Positions 1 through 11,260 of a DNA stretch of 64,000 nt are shown here, piece after piece. The notes below the pieces were generated by a model. It did no database searches. It was not told the DNA's origin and saw nothing but the letters and a program-made list of their open reading frames with translations. The number at the start of each line of letters is the position of its first letter. Positions within the stretch are counted from its first letter, which is position 1. Made by a program: the position numbers and the translations under genes. Source of the DNA: Ligula intestinalis. Its lineage: Eukaryota; Platyhelminthes; Cestoda; Diphyllobothriidea; Diphyllobothriidae. The stretch is from positions 38,073,735-38,137,734 of the forward strand of contig JAYGXS010000001.1 of assembly GCA_036362985.1 (NCBI GenBank), written 5' to 3'.

Positions 1-57
1 NNNNNNNNNNNNNNNNNNNNNNNNNNNNNNNNNNNNNNNNNNNNNNNNNNNNNNNNN
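1..57. other. Assembly gap (Ns)
   Basis: A run of undetermined bases at the window edge. Nothing can be read here. Confidence 0.99.
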
Positions 58-170
58 CACCACGCGCTCCAACAAGCCGCAGCAAGCGCTGAAGCAAGCC
101 GCAACTGACACAGAGGCGAGCTGGGCAAGCAATACGCAAGCGACAGCAAGCAGGAGCAAAGCAGAGAACT
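58..170. repeat. CAAGC-rich degenerate short repeat
   Basis: The pentamer CAAGC occurs about seven times in roughly 100 bp, often as GCAAGC, with irregular spacing. It looks like a decayed minisatellite at the edge of the assembly gap, which may be why the assembly breaks here. No coding function is suggested. Confidence 0.4.
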
Positions 171-3100
171 GGCGCGAGGGAAAACAGGAGTTTAGGCAGA
201 CTTGCGCAGAATCTACCCACTCGCTCGCCACTCCCACCTCCGTATCCGGTGTAAAGACAAAGTCAATAAGACCGGGGATGAGGGAGGGTGTAGATGGCTG
301 GCACGGTAAACACTCAGCACGCGTACACTTGCATCAGCCATCTCGCTAGGTATGCTCCCGACTGCGCGGGAGCGCCATAAAGGCCACATTAAGAGGGAGT
401 CATTGCAGCCTGACTCTCAGTCCTCCCTCTCTTCCCGTACGCACACACAGACACACGCGTACAGAAGGAGCAGCTACGTGGGAGCCCGAGTTTTCCCGTC
501 AGTTGGCAGACCCTCCAAGCCACGGCTTTTAGCGCACCGTGATAGATTCAGACGCATTCAGATTTATTATAGTGAGGGAAGAATTGCGCCGAGGTCGACC
601 TCACTCTCTCTCCCACCGCATAGTGACCGCCTAGCTTTTCGGGCACACGCAGTGGGGCCTGAAACCCAGTGAGAGCGCGAGCGCAGTCACCAACAGGGAA
701 TCAGAAGTGAGAGAAAGTGCCAGCGCCTTCCAGGCCGCAGGGACCGTGGTTGGCCGAAAACTGGCATTGCATGTGCATACAGACCATTGGATCTCAGAAG
801 GGTGAGAGCAGCCCTGCATGAAGCCTGGGCCAACACCCTCCTGAGAGGGGTAACCAGTCAGTCAACGACTGAAAGTCACTACCCATGCTCCATTGCCGGT
901 CGGCGTCCGGGGTATCACCAGCACCAACTAGGAAAATGTTTAAAGACGAACAAAGGTGGCGAGATTATGCAAATCACCCTTCTTAAAATTTGTAAGTAAG
1001 CGATAATTTCCGTGGTTAGTTCAAAAGGCCAACTTTTCTAAGTTTGCTGATTTTAGCAATTATGGAATGCGGTTGACTTCGAAGAACCGCTCTGCAGTTC
1101 AAAGCCATCACAAAATCCCAGCTGGATTGATGGGTGGCGTGTAGAAAACCGGAAGATTATAGGTAATTTAACCTACTTTAAAACTTAAGTAGGGGTCTGT
1201 AATACATAAGGACCTTTCACAGACCTCACGACATAACCATACCTGCTTTTTTTAGACGTCATTATCAGCTGATTTCGCCCGCACACACTCCTGTAGTGGA
1301 CGAACGTTCTCAAGAAGTGAATCAAATGTGAATCTTACATGTGAAATTTTCAACACCGCAAGTCTTTCTTGACCAGACGCAGATTCAATCTGTTGTAATG
1401 TTTCCAAAAGCTAAGATTTGTGGCACCCCAGACGCTTTGTTTCAACACCTCAAAGAGAACAAGACGAAAAAGGCGCAAGAAAATGAAGTCTTTATTACCT
1501 ACCTAGTATGGATATTTAAGCGAGCAAGTGTTCTACGATCGGAACAATCAGATTGTGTCCTCGAGCAAGTAGCGACTCGATTGGCATCCCTATTGGTTGA
1601 TCCCCATCCGGCAGCCTCGCGTGGTGTCGGCTCCTTGAAGGCCGCGCGTGCATGCGGGTCTTTGTGTGTGGGCGAGCAAGTCTGTTGGGGCGGCTCCTAA
1701 CACAGTCAGGTCCTTTTTCCCTTTCGGACAACACTGCTGTGATTATTTGTCTCTCTGGGCAAAACTGATTTGCTTTTGAGTCGGTTTTGGACATCGTGGG
1801 ACCGACCATTGTGTCGCATGAATTAGTTATCCCAGTAAAATATCGCATTTCAGACCTTAAATCACTCAGAAATTAATTTTTATTGTTTGTATTATTTTGA
1901 TTATATGGAAGGTGGTCAGTGGGAGCATTGTTTGGGAACCAACATTTTTAGATTATTTGAGCCTGTTAGCTTTTGTTTTAAGGCTTATCCGCGTCTCACA
2001 GCTAAAATTGGAGTAAAGGTCGGCTTAACTAAGTGTTGTTTCATTTGTTTAATTTAACAGCGCGCACTTAAACCCGTTAATTTTGAGTCTTTGGATAGTA
2101 TGTCATAAAAAGACCATACGGTGGAGAACGAAGTGCGCAACAAAGGACTAATTGCGTTAATAGGCGCCGAGACGAATCAGACTGTTCAATAGGAAAAAGA
2201 ATAGTTTCCTAGAGGAGTAAATCTACCATTGCAACCATAAGACCAAAGGATCATTTAGTCACTGGAAAGTCTTCCGCTGTTGCTGGTTGAGTTTTGGCCA
2301 AAATCTTCATTTGGCAGCTTCACTTACATTTGTCTCAGAATAATTATACTGTCTTGAAGATCAAAAGACCTTATTTTCATTACTTGAAAGAACTAGAGAG
2401 TTCCACACATGTTTGGGCGCTTAAAGGCTGAAAAATTATGTTTCATGATAAAAGACTCGTTTGTGGGGATTCACGAAAGCAGCAATTGTTAAATAGTACG
2501 AGTTTAGTTTGTAGGAGAAACAATGTTTTAAGTCAGAGTACATCGTAGTAAAGCATACATGAGCTTACTTGCCTTCCAATTTAAATTACATAACATAACC
2601 TAGCCTACGAAACCATTGGCATTTTTTCCGCGGAAAACCGCTTCTCAAATTAAAGCCGTTTGTGGTCAAAGTTCTCCTTCCATTACAAAATTTCCGTTTT
2701 TATATTGCATAATTTATGCTAAATGTTGTACATTCCGATATTGGGCTTCAAGATAGGAAAGTTAGGAATCCTCATTTGGTTATTAAAGATAAATTACAGT
2801 TGGCATCACTTTGCATCGTATTGCTCATTTGTCTCGGGGGCATTATGCAAGGATTCCAAACAGTGGGAGATATGTCGCTCAGACTTTAAATCAAAAGCTC
2901 ATTTCCTCGATAGCATCATTTTTAATTCCACAGTAGCCAAAAATTTTCCCACCCCCTGTCTGTTTGTGTTGATTAATGACTTCGTCCACTGACTACATCC
3001 ATCACCCTTCAAATAAATGCGGTGATCACATTAACGGCCACCAGTCAAAATGATGAACACGAAATTTTGTGCACAATAGACTATGGTGACTAGAGATTTT

Positions 3101-3430
3101 CCCTCGAAACTTTTCTGTTTCAAAAATTATGATAATTGTGGGTACCGGGAACCGGAATTATATACAGGTGGCTGGGTCGATAACTTGGGGCCACAGTAAT
3201 TGCCGCATCTGTATAAAATGCTGCTGTATGCGTAAGACCGGCCTGCGTAACCTGATTGCAGCCTATTCTCTCGTAGCTAACAGACGCCATCCAGAGGATT
3301 CTTAAATACTCGTTGATGGGAAGTTGTAAAGCCCTTGGAAGGCTCTTCTAGCATCTACACGATGGTCTGTGTCCACTTTATGCGCAAAGATAGATCTGCT
3401 GACATGCTTTATAGCACCCCTTCTTGAACG
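171..3430. other. No gene recognised
   Basis: Only short reading frames occur (up to about 120 codons), overlapping on both strands and without any family motif I recognise. Composition shifts from GC-rich (171-900) to AT-rich (after 1800). A small hairpin with CCTACTT and AAGTAGG arms sits at 1172-1193. Confidence 0.5.
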
Positions 3431-4180
3431 TGGAACACATTCTGAACCGACCTTTCCTCAAAGTTCACATTGAAGGGGATGCAGCAAATGAGTTCCTAAA
3501 AGGACACCTTGAACAAGCTGTGTCACGGACCTTCTCAGCAGCGAGAGCTTTGGTATTATTATCAACCAGCCCGGTTTTGCACGGGAAAGGTAAGGATAGG
3601 TTGTCAGCTCAGACTACTTCGATGTGCATCTACTCACTTACTTGCTCTTATGGAGCAAGTTATATCGGTTGCACGAGTCAGTGCTTGTCCAAAGAATACG
3701 GGAGCATCTCCCGATATAGCTGAGCAAAGTTGATGTCAGTAACATAAACAACGCAATTTTCGCCCAAATTGTTGATTCCAGACATCGCGTGGACCCCAAC
3801 GAATTCTTCAAGATGATTTATAAGGTCCCACCAAAATATCCAAAGTCACTGGGTCAGCGCCTATTAGCAGCAGCAGCAGAAGCGACCGCTATCAGGCTGA
3901 GAAAGCCGGTGTTGTGTGCGCAAAAGAACCTCCTACAAGCTCCACATTCGACATGGCCCACAGCCTCTTAGCTGCATATTTCCACGTCCGCGCTCCTTTT
4001 GTCTCCCGACCTTCACTCCCTTACGTCCTATCCTACCTAGATTGGCTCCCCCAAACCCTCCCCGCGAAAAAATCTTTCTTTGATCGACCCCTCCCCCCCG
4101 ACTCCCACGACTCGCTTGTTAGAAGAAAGACAAACATTATTGACCCCTTGTTTATCTTGTAACCCGTTCTCACATAAATG
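3430..4180 (+). pseudogene. Penelope-like element 3' end (type A): linker and GIY-YIG endonuclease, decayed
   Basis: The 3' portion of a Penelope-like retroelement, whose single protein is a reverse transcriptase followed by a GIY-YIG endonuclease. Around 3625-3690 the frame reads YSLTCSYGASYIGCTSQCL, the cysteine-rich entry and YIG half of the endonuclease. A different frame from 3789 carries the C-terminal part (VDPNEFFKMIYKVP, then RLLAAAAEATAIRLRKPVLC to about 3950). The frames do not join, so this copy is broken by at least one frameshift. The downstream untranslated part (about 3990-4180, CT-rich) is shared with copies near 23.1 kb and, inverted, near 34.6 kb. A reverse transcriptase core is absent upstream, so this is a 5'-truncated dead copy. 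Confidence 0.75.
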
Positions 4181-4412
4181 TAATGGCCAAATGCGAATTT
4201 ATCGAATTTATCCTATTTAACTCGAGCATTTGAGGAGGATATCTGTCATTTTTGAAATATACATCAACTCTTGTGCTTGTCCACTGTTTACAAATGTTTT
4301 TTTGTTTATGTTTTTAACTTATACACTTATTTCACAGGCAAAATTATATGCGTGAAGATTCAAGTTCCAGATATCATATCGTTTTCACCGGCAGGAGTTT
4401 CCTTAGTAGTGG
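4181..4412. other. No gene recognised
   Basis: AT-rich sequence between the PLE 3' end and the direct repeat that precedes the telomere-like tract. Nothing identifiable. Confidence 0.5.
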
Positions 4413-4507
4413 CGGAACAAAACTCCACATTTCCTGGTTTGTCGACAGCGATTCGAGCTTGATTCCTGGTCAATTTGATCTCGATCCGAGCTCTATTCGA
4501 GCACGAT
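4413..4507 (+). repeat. Direct repeat, copy 1, left of telomere-like tract
   Basis: Shares a block with 4963-5034: a GGAAYAAA-CTCCACATTTCC segment, then TCGACAGCGATTCG, then ATTCGAGCTC-type and GAACACGAT-type ends. The copies differ by substitutions and by about 20 bp of extra sequence in copy 1. The same orientation on both sides of the TTAGGG-like tract suggests either one duplicated unit with the tract between, or an element whose ends these are. Confidence 0.75.
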
Positions 4508-4850
4508 AAAGGTTAGGGTAAGGGTCAGGGATTAGGATTAAGGTTATGGTTAGGGTCAGAGGTTAGGGCTAGGGTAAGGGTTACGGTTAGGGTTAGGATT
4601 AAGGGTTAGGGTAACGGTTACGGGTTAGGATTCGGGTTATGGTTAGAGTCAGAGGTTAAGGTAAGGGGTAAGTTTAGGGTTAAGGGTTACGGTAAGGGTT
4701 ACGGTAAAGGTTAAGGTCAGTGTTAGGGTAACAGTTAGGGTTAGGGGTTACGGTAAAGGTTAGGATTATTTTTAGGGTAAGGGTGAGGGTTAGGGTTACG
4801 TTTAGGGTTAGTGTTAGGAAAATGGTTAGGGTTAGAATAAGGGCTAGTGT
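4508..4850 (+). repeat. Degenerate interstitial telomere-like tract (TTAGGG variants)
   Basis: About 340 bp made almost wholly of TTAGGG and close variants (TTACGG, TTAAGG, GTAAGG, TTAGGA, GGTCAG), all in the G-rich plus orientation. TTAGGG is the usual animal telomere repeat and is used by flatworms. The heavy degeneration and the ordinary single-copy-like DNA on both sides make this an interstitial tract, not a chromosome end. The Asn/Pro-rich reading frame on the opposite strand here is only a by-product of the repeat. Confidence 0.9.
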
Positions 4851-4962
4851 TTGGTTCAGTGTGGGATAGTGATATCTTATGTAAAAACCCGAGGTTTCTG
4901 ATTACAATCCAAAATGTCATCAAAATCCATTATTACTGGGTTTTTGGGCAAAGTAAAGTTTT

Positions 4963-5034
4963 CGGAATAAACCTCCACATTTCCAAGTTTTTCGACAGCG
5001 ATTCGTGCTCGATTCGAGCTCAATTCGAACACGA
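4963..5034 (+). repeat. Direct repeat, copy 2, right of telomere-like tract
   Basis: Matches 4413-4507 in the same orientation (CTCCACATTTCC, TCGACAGCGATTCG, TTCGAGCTC, ACACGAT). The stretch 4851-4962 between tract and repeat has no match in copy 1 and no recognisable content. Confidence 0.75.
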
Positions 5035-5320
5035 TTTGTTTTTTGCGTCTTTTTTCGATTAACGCGCTCAACGCCGTCGGCATGCAGCCACCGTGTTAAA
5101 TTATTTTGACAAAATTTTACGATTTTTTCTTCTTATTTTCACAATATACTTTGGTAATAAATCAGTTTTATCAACTTAAAAAACCCTTCTCACTGTTACC
5201 GTATGAAAACAACCTACGGCTTGTTGCATCCAAGACCACTTCCAAGGAAACTCCTGCCTTTTCACGCTCTCCCAAGGAGGAGGAAGAAGAAGGTACGAGG
5301 ATATGGACTGCTTTATTTTG
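5035..5320. other. No gene recognised
   Basis: AT-rich, then a purine-rich GGAGGAGGAAGAAGAAGG stretch near 5275-5292. On the minus strand this lies beyond the PLE terminus motif and may still belong to that element's untranslated end. Confidence 0.4.
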
Positions 5321-5368
5321 AGACTGACGTTTCGGACACTCTCTCGGTTCCATCTTCAGAGTAACTGG
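5321..5368 (-). ncRNA. Hammerhead-like motif at PLE 3' terminus
   Basis: Read on the minus strand the segment contains CTGAAGA, a short GGA/TCC-closable hairpin, then CCGAAACGTCAG followed by AATAAA. PLEs are known to carry minimal hammerhead ribozymes with a CUGANGA core, stem II, GAAAC and a GUC site in their terminal repeats. Position supports the reading: it lies about 125 bp beyond the stop of the type B PLE endonuclease on the same strand. Stem II here is short and imperfect, so activity is doubtful. Confidence 0.45.
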
Positions 5369-5491
5369 GTGGTTGTTCCTGTTCGCCGGGACTGTTGCAG
5401 CCTTGCTGCGTGCCTGTTATTATATCCGCGCTCGACGCACGCACTCTTACCTGCCTGATCCATATCTCCCATTTTAGCTCCGAATCTGATT

Positions 5492-6200
5492 CTATTCCAC
5501 ACTCGAGTTTATTTTTTTTCTTGGTGGCCTTGTTCGAACTGACTCGAGCCTTCTGCGCAACGCCTGGTAGGCGGGATGGAGGTCGATGGCTCTGTTGAGT
5601 GTGCCAGTCGAAGATTAACTTTCCAGCAGCAATCTAGCCATTTTGCCATTGGCTCGAGCAAGGATCCTTGTTTTGTCAACGGCGAAGACGTGTTTCTTCT
5701 GCTGAGCGTAGTCATAGACCATAGACTGCTTATCGTTGCGGCTGATTGCCTGTTGATGCTCGTGCAATCTTGTGCCGAGGCGTCTGCCCGTTTCACCAAC
5801 ATACCTTGCATCACAGTCTTCGCATGGTGTGCTGTAGACCCCTCCGGATTGTTCTGTCAGCGGTAGCGGGTCTTTGGGCCACATGATTTGCTGTCTGATG
5901 GTTACCTCTGGCCTATGAGCCACACCGATCCCGAATGATCTTAGGATTCCAGCAGCTGCCTCTGATACATTCTTCACATAAGGGATTGCGAGCCAGAACT
6001 TGTTGTCCTCTCCTTTCGACCGCTCAAGGTGGGGCCTCTTAAGACACGTATGTACAAAGGACATAGGATAACCGTTGGCCTAAAATAGAGCATGCAGGTG
6101 CTTAATCTCCTCCTTTTTCCCACTTTTGTCGCTGCAGTGTGTCTGAACGCGTTGGAAGAGGGTTCTAACACAACTGCCGCAGACATAGGTCACTTTGTGG
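5492..6200 (-). pseudogene. Penelope-like element (type B): linker and GIY-YIG endonuclease
   Basis: The minus strand encodes the end of a PLE protein. In order: a linker (NKFWLAIPYVKNVSEAAA), the endonuclease start GGVYSTPCEDCDARYVG with ETGRRLGTRLHEH (the GVY and YVG halves and the Arg/His helix of GIY-YIG nucleases), then a C-terminal segment ending in NRAIDLHPAYQALRRRLES. The last part is in another frame from about 5610, so one frameshift separates it from the core, and an in-frame stop near 6080 interrupts the linker. This is the nuclease that nicks target DNA for reverse transcription. The reverse transcriptase palm expected just upstream is missing; similarity fades above 6200. The RT piece at 8114-9325 is on the same strand but cannot be shown to be the same copy. 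Confidence 0.8.
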
Positions 6201-6989
6201 AGGCAAAGTTCAGCACTGATGAAAGTGTAGCTAGGGTACTGTGTATGCAAACGTTTCATTTTCTCAAAGCATCTTCCATTTCCTTAAATGCATCCCTTAA
6301 ATTCCAGTGCATTTCCACACGACGTGAGCGCAAAATTATATATTTCTGTCCAGCGTATTCAAAAAAATCATGAGAGGTGAAATGCCCCCTACTATGATGT
6401 GCATTTTTTCTCAGAGGCCAGCGTGCTGCCATATATGAATTTCTTAATACATGTTTGTTATGCTACTCAGCACTACAATTTCAAAAGAAGTGCGCGAGAT
6501 TTACCTTGGAGTAGTGATTTCGGCTAAGAAGCTACTGCATCGTCAGCACAGCTCTCCTTTTATAGCGCATTTCGCCCGATGCGAAGGTTGCTAATGCCGA
6601 GAGTGAATCGAACCGTGACGTGCGTTGCGTTCAGCCCTCATTGACCGAAACATATATCTCTCTCGCCGGACGTCTCCTCAGTCTCTTTTGACTTTTAATA
6701 CTGCGTACAGAGCAGTCTCCGATAGTTACTCCTTCATTACCGGAAGTACCATTTAGAGCCTCAGTCGACAATTTTTTTCCTTCGCAACACATCATTCTGT
6801 TGTCTTTTTCTGTACATAATGAAATTAGCCTGAAGCAATCACGTAGTAAGGGTTTATTATAGTTACAGTTTAGGCTATTTTTATGCTGCCAATGCCAAGC
6901 AAACACATGCAACGTCCGTCGCTTGTAATAAAGTGAACCAGGAAGTTACTTAATAGCGTCATGTGTGGGCCTATCGCATTGGCTGAAGG
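6201..6989. other. No gene recognised
   Basis: A minus-strand reading frame of 93 codons (6631-6912) shows no known motif. Nothing else identifiable. Confidence 0.45.
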
Positions 6990-7335
6990 TAATAGGTAAA
7001 ACCTCTGTGACTGCAATCTTTAGGCCAGGTTCCGCATGGAAAGAGAAGAAATGAGACACTAGATGCTAAGAATAGTGTATTCTGTACAAAGGGAGTGGAG
7101 AAGACGTTGAAGGAAGGTGACAGTCGGACGAGTGCACAACCATCCGGGAGGGGGGCAGGTGTCAGAAGTGTGAGAGGGTGGCAGTCGACACAGTTAGGTC
7201 CTGTGTAAGTCAGCCTTGAAGATGTTTGGCCAGACCGGGAAAGGCAGACATTGGTGTATGTGCACCCGGTAGCAACCACACAAGGCGAATGTTCGCATGG
7301 AGGGGGGGCACTGCAGACCCTCCAGATGGGCAAGT
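6990..7335 (+). repeat. Interspersed repeat family R1, copy 1
   Basis: Shares ordered blocks with five other places in the window: an AAACC...GATCTTCAGG-like start, GGTTCC, ATTCTGTACA near 7078, a GTCAG block, and GCCTTGAAG...TTGG.CAGAC. Copies are about 250-375 bp long and non-coding. They look like a SINE-type or other short non-autonomous element; no clear tRNA promoter boxes were seen. It sits between two PLE pieces. Confidence 0.7.
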
Positions 7336-7629
7336 AATTTTAGTAACTCTGTCCGTTGGACGTTACGCTGATTTGACAGCTATTGCACTGACTCATGGCG
7401 GGCGTCATATGGTACTAGGTTTGTGCAGAAGCCTTCATCGGTAAGTTTAGCTGGTGATGCTGTTGCAGGTAGTAGTGTCGACAACAGAACGATTCCCCAA
7501 ATCAAGAGTCAGGGAAAACGTTGTTCAGTATCAGTCTCAGTTGTGTCACTAGCCAGCTGTCAGGTAGGTCTGAAGGCCTGGTATGCCTGAGACCTTGCGT
7601 GGGTGAGTGAAGCTTTGGCTGCCGGATTA

Positions 7630-7730
7630 GTGCTCATTCAGCTGCCACCAATCAGCTGAGGTGGAAGTATTGATTGGCATCAAGCGTACGCGCGTTTGAA
7701 GCACCGATTCAATCGATGCCGTTTGAAAAG
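7630..7730 (-). repeat. Repeat family R3, short inverted fragment
   Basis: The minus strand shares CGCGCGTACGC, an AATCAAT-CTTCC block and TGATTGG-GCAG with the R3 copies at 20150-20420 and 61065-61310. The match covers only about 90 bp, so this is a small fragment. Confidence 0.4.
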
Positions 7731-8113
7731 CCGACGCAATTTAATTAATCAGGCGGCATGCAATTTATGGCAGCCGAGGGCAGGATGACTCATGCGCAGT
7801 TGGGCTAGGCGGCAGACTCCTACTACGCGACAATTGGTAGTACTAATATTGATGGTGATGAGTATGATGCCAATGGGACGGAGGAGAGGGGAGGGGTGAG
7901 CAAATGAATGTGGGGGCAGCTGGATCACGGAAACCACTTGCAAATTAGCTTGGGGTCTCCAACGCCTGCTAAGGATTATATTGGCAACCAAGTAAACGTT
8001 GAATACAGTAGATGTTGAAACTAACTAATCGTTGTGATATAGACGAGAAAGTTCTTGTTGCGCGAAATCAGCGCATGCGGCGTCCCCCAACTATTATAAC
8101 AGTAAATTACGTA
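7731..8113. other. No gene recognised
   Basis: Lies directly 3' (minus strand) of the PLE reverse transcriptase piece, but none of the missing RT motifs can be read here, so the element breaks off at about 8114. Confidence 0.45.
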
Positions 8114-9325
8114 TCATAAGTTCTTGAGACAGAGCTTAAGCATGTCCAACACGTGTTCTTTCGGAATATCGATAGGATTTTCATCTAGGCGCCGCTCTAT
8201 ACTATCGATGGTTAAAACGTGCGATATAGAAGAAAGCAGAGCAACAACGTCGAATGACATAATACATTCATCAGGACTTACTTGAAGTCCTTGAATTCTA
8301 TGCAGGAATGCCTGTGAGTTTTTGACGTTGTATTGCGATCCATCACTCAGGTGCTTTAGTTTTCTGTAAAGCCATTTGGCGAGGTTGTAGGTGGGGGATC
8401 CAATTAGTGGCACTATCATCCTCAATGGCGCATCAGCCTTGTGCACTTTTGGAAGGCCATACACATGTGCGATACGAGGGTCGCTAAGGTTGATAAATTT
8501 GGCGTCCCCGGGGGTGATGAGATTCAACCGAGAGAGTTCGTTCACTTTCTTCTTCTTTATAACAGCGGTCTGCTGTTTAGTTGGGTCTGCATCGAGTGGT
8601 GTGTACGCCTCTAAGTCATTGAAGACTTGGTTTGGCTTGCTGACGTAGTCGGTCTTGTCCATGACAACAGTTGCCCCACCTTTGTCAGCGGGCACAATGA
8701 TTATACTGTCATCAGCCTTCAGTGAGAGTAGCGCCTTTCTCTCCTCGATAGTTAGGATTTGATGGTGTTTCCTCTGCCGGAGGAGACCTGTTGCGCAGCT
8801 ACTTATGTCCACACGCATATCGTCAGGGACGGTGGAGGCCAGTAGAAGGGACTCGAGATTGGCTAGAAAGTTAGTCGGTGTCGCATAAGCATGGCTAAAT
8901 TTTATTCCTTTTGACAGGAGGTTTGATTCAGCAGATGTGATGACCCTTCGCGATAGGTTGACGACTCTCTTCGACATGTTGCTTTCATTAGTGGGAGGGA
9001 GAAGTGATTTGAGTTTATCCTGTAAGTTGGCTCGCTTCTTCATTCTGGCATCCTTTGTGGTGACATTTATTCTTTTCAGTACCTCTTCGAAAAGATTTTC
9101 AGGCAAACATGAAGCACATTGGCTTCTGAAGTCGTTGATAGTTGCTTCGAAACGGCAAATACGGTGGTGAACATCGGATATAATAGCTCTTAAAACACGG
9201 AATCCGTATTTTTGTGCGAGTAATCTTCCGGTCTCATTAAGTAGAGTTGGCTTGAATCGGAAAGCTTTCGGAAGGATGTTGAAGTCGCGACAGCGGTGAA
9301 GGAAGTAAAGTTGTTCGTAAGTCAT
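8114..9325 (-). pseudogene. Penelope-like element reverse transcriptase, N-terminal part (truncated)
   Basis: An open frame of 403 codons encoding the front two thirds of a PLE reverse transcriptase, which copies element RNA into DNA at the nicked target. Visible motifs: DDSIIIVPADKGGATVVMDK (about residues 205-224, the RT finger motif typical of PLEs), YGLPKVHK with PLRMIV and GSPTYNLAKWL (about 289-320), and CIMSFDVVALL (about 353-363, motif A with the first catalytic Asp). The frame then stops, and motif B and the catalytic YxDD of motif C are absent, so the protein cannot work. No stop or frameshift interrupts the 403 codons, which suggests fairly recent decay. The ATG at 9325 may not be the true start. 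Confidence 0.88.
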
Positions 9326-9611
9326 TGCCAGCCTCTGTGCGATGAACTAATTATCATCTTTTGTTTCATTAATTCATCGGCTGGTCTCCTGATCGCGGCT
9401 TAATGGATAACTTTCTATTTTAGTTAAACTTTTATTCCCAATATTGAAGCATTGTTCTAGCCGGGGATACACGATTGAAACATTGTGAAAACTTTTGGCA
9501 GGCCTTGACACAACTCTGGCGCACTACCACATTGTCAATTCAAAAACTTTTTTCAGTAATTGAAAGTGCAACATCACTATCTGTTTCCGTGATATCCTAC
9601 CAATGAAGCCA
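9326..9611. other. No gene recognised
   Basis: AT-rich spacer between the PLE piece and the tandem duplication. Confidence 0.5.
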
Positions 9612-11170
9612 TATACAGTTCTGCGAGTCCTGCAAGCAACTTTCCTTAATTTGTAAATGTTTGATTATTTCTCCTGTACCAGCGGGAACGCCATTACGAA
9701 AACTTAAAAATGATAATGAGCAGCATTTGGCATATTCAGTACTTAAAATAACTATAAGAAGTACAAAGTGTTTGTTAAGAAAAAGAAAATTTTCTCGATA
9801 ATTCCCAGCTTGTGTGGATGTCAAAAATAGCTATAAATTAGAACAATAAATTCAAATAGGTTGTAAAGTATAAAACTTAAGGCGACCACTTTCATTATAT
9901 AAAAAAGAACTTGCCTTTAGTCAAAATATTTTGTACATATGATAATGAGCGGATACGTAGTTATTGAATATCGTGGCATAAAGTCTCTCTTCATTTCGCT
10001 AGTTTTCGGTGTATTCATTAATAGGTTGAATAATTGTCCGTCTGTTCGACGTTTACATCAAACCCTTTAAAATCAAATATAACTGAACAGCATTTACCGA
10101 AAAAACGGGCTTTTTGGATATTATCGCCTATGCAGATGGCTATGTTGGTCAAAGGTGGAATTGCTTCAAGACAGCAAACCACATTTTCGAGCATGCAATA
10201 TGTCTCATAGATACCACGCATATTGTTATTCCTAATATTAATAAAAAAGTTTCCATGATAGGTAACCTCTTAAAAAAGTGTCTTTATTGGATATTTAGCT
10301 GACGAACTGCTGTGTATAATAACTTCTTCAAAGGTAATCTCACAGGGAAATTGGGGACTTTTGACTATTTTTTTAATTTATCTGAAGAAAAACGATTAAA
10401 TTTGACTGGAGATGAAAGAACATACCTTTCTCTTTATAACGGAGTATTTTTCGCTTGAGGGGATTAATTCCAAGATCCATGATAAGCGTGCGAACGCAGA
10501 AAAAACAAGCCACATATATGACCATTTTTTGCAATACTTATTATTCTTCTGTCTGTTCTGTTTCTAAATAACGCTTGATCGGAACGTATTGTTTACAAAA
10601 AACTATATTTCTGCATGACATACATTCAATAAGGTCTTCTATAGGCTGTCTTCGCAGTATCATATAGAGACGTTGTTTACGCGCACGGCCAGCTGTGCGG
10701 TAAAATAAAATATTCTGCCAAAAATTTTTTGTTACTGCATTTTTGCAGAAAAACTTCGCAGAATAGCTAAATATAATTTTTAAAACTTCTATCGCTGCTT
10801 GTTTCTGAAAATTAATGTGATTCCATCAACTTCGCTTTAGGTTCCATTTGATCAACTCCGCACAAAATTTTCCACTACTGGACGGGATTATTTTTCCGCC
10901 TCTTTTTACAAATTATGGAATTCTTCCACAGCACAATGTAGATTAGAAGAAAGTTTCGTCCGGTCTTTCCTTAAAGCATAAGGAATTTCTTTAATATAAA
11001 CATACTCATGCTTTAGCCAAAATGAGAGCCTATTTCCCCCAGTAACTTAAAATAAGAGGGCAGTTTTCCAAACCAAGGCCCTTCTTATGATTAAATCCAC
11101 TCAGTTGATCGAAATAACCTATCCAGATATAGGCTAAACTACCGAGGTAAATTTCTTCATGAAAGTTGTT
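9612..11170. repeat. Divergent tandem duplication, unit A
   Basis: AT-rich block that aligns in order with 11261-12752. Shared segments include GCTATAAA-TAGAACAATAAA (near 9830 and 11480), TTTAGTCAAAATATTTTG (9918 and 11563), TATTGAATATCGT, a Cys/Phe-rich stretch near 10150-10230, and TTACTGCATTTT (near 10733 and 12365). The minus strand of this unit has short frames with membrane-like stretches and a good splice donor (AAAG/GTATGT near 10425), but frames do not hold between the units, so a gene cannot be asserted. Confidence 0.8.
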
Positions 11171-11260
11171 TGTAGGATTTGCAGAACTGTATACCTACAA
11201 ATAATAAAAAATTCAATATAAAGTCAATGAATTGAGTTTAGTATAGCAACTACTTATACG

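Noticed and set aside
352..672. Ser/Arg-rich frame of 106 codons near the left gap
   Set aside because: GC-rich region with open frames on both strands and no recognisable domain.
4508..4850. A true chromosome end
   Set aside because: The repeats are worn and bounded by ordinary sequence on both sides, so this is interstitial.
4741..4923. Asn/Pro-rich minus-strand frame
   Set aside because: It is a translation of the degenerate telomere-like repeat.
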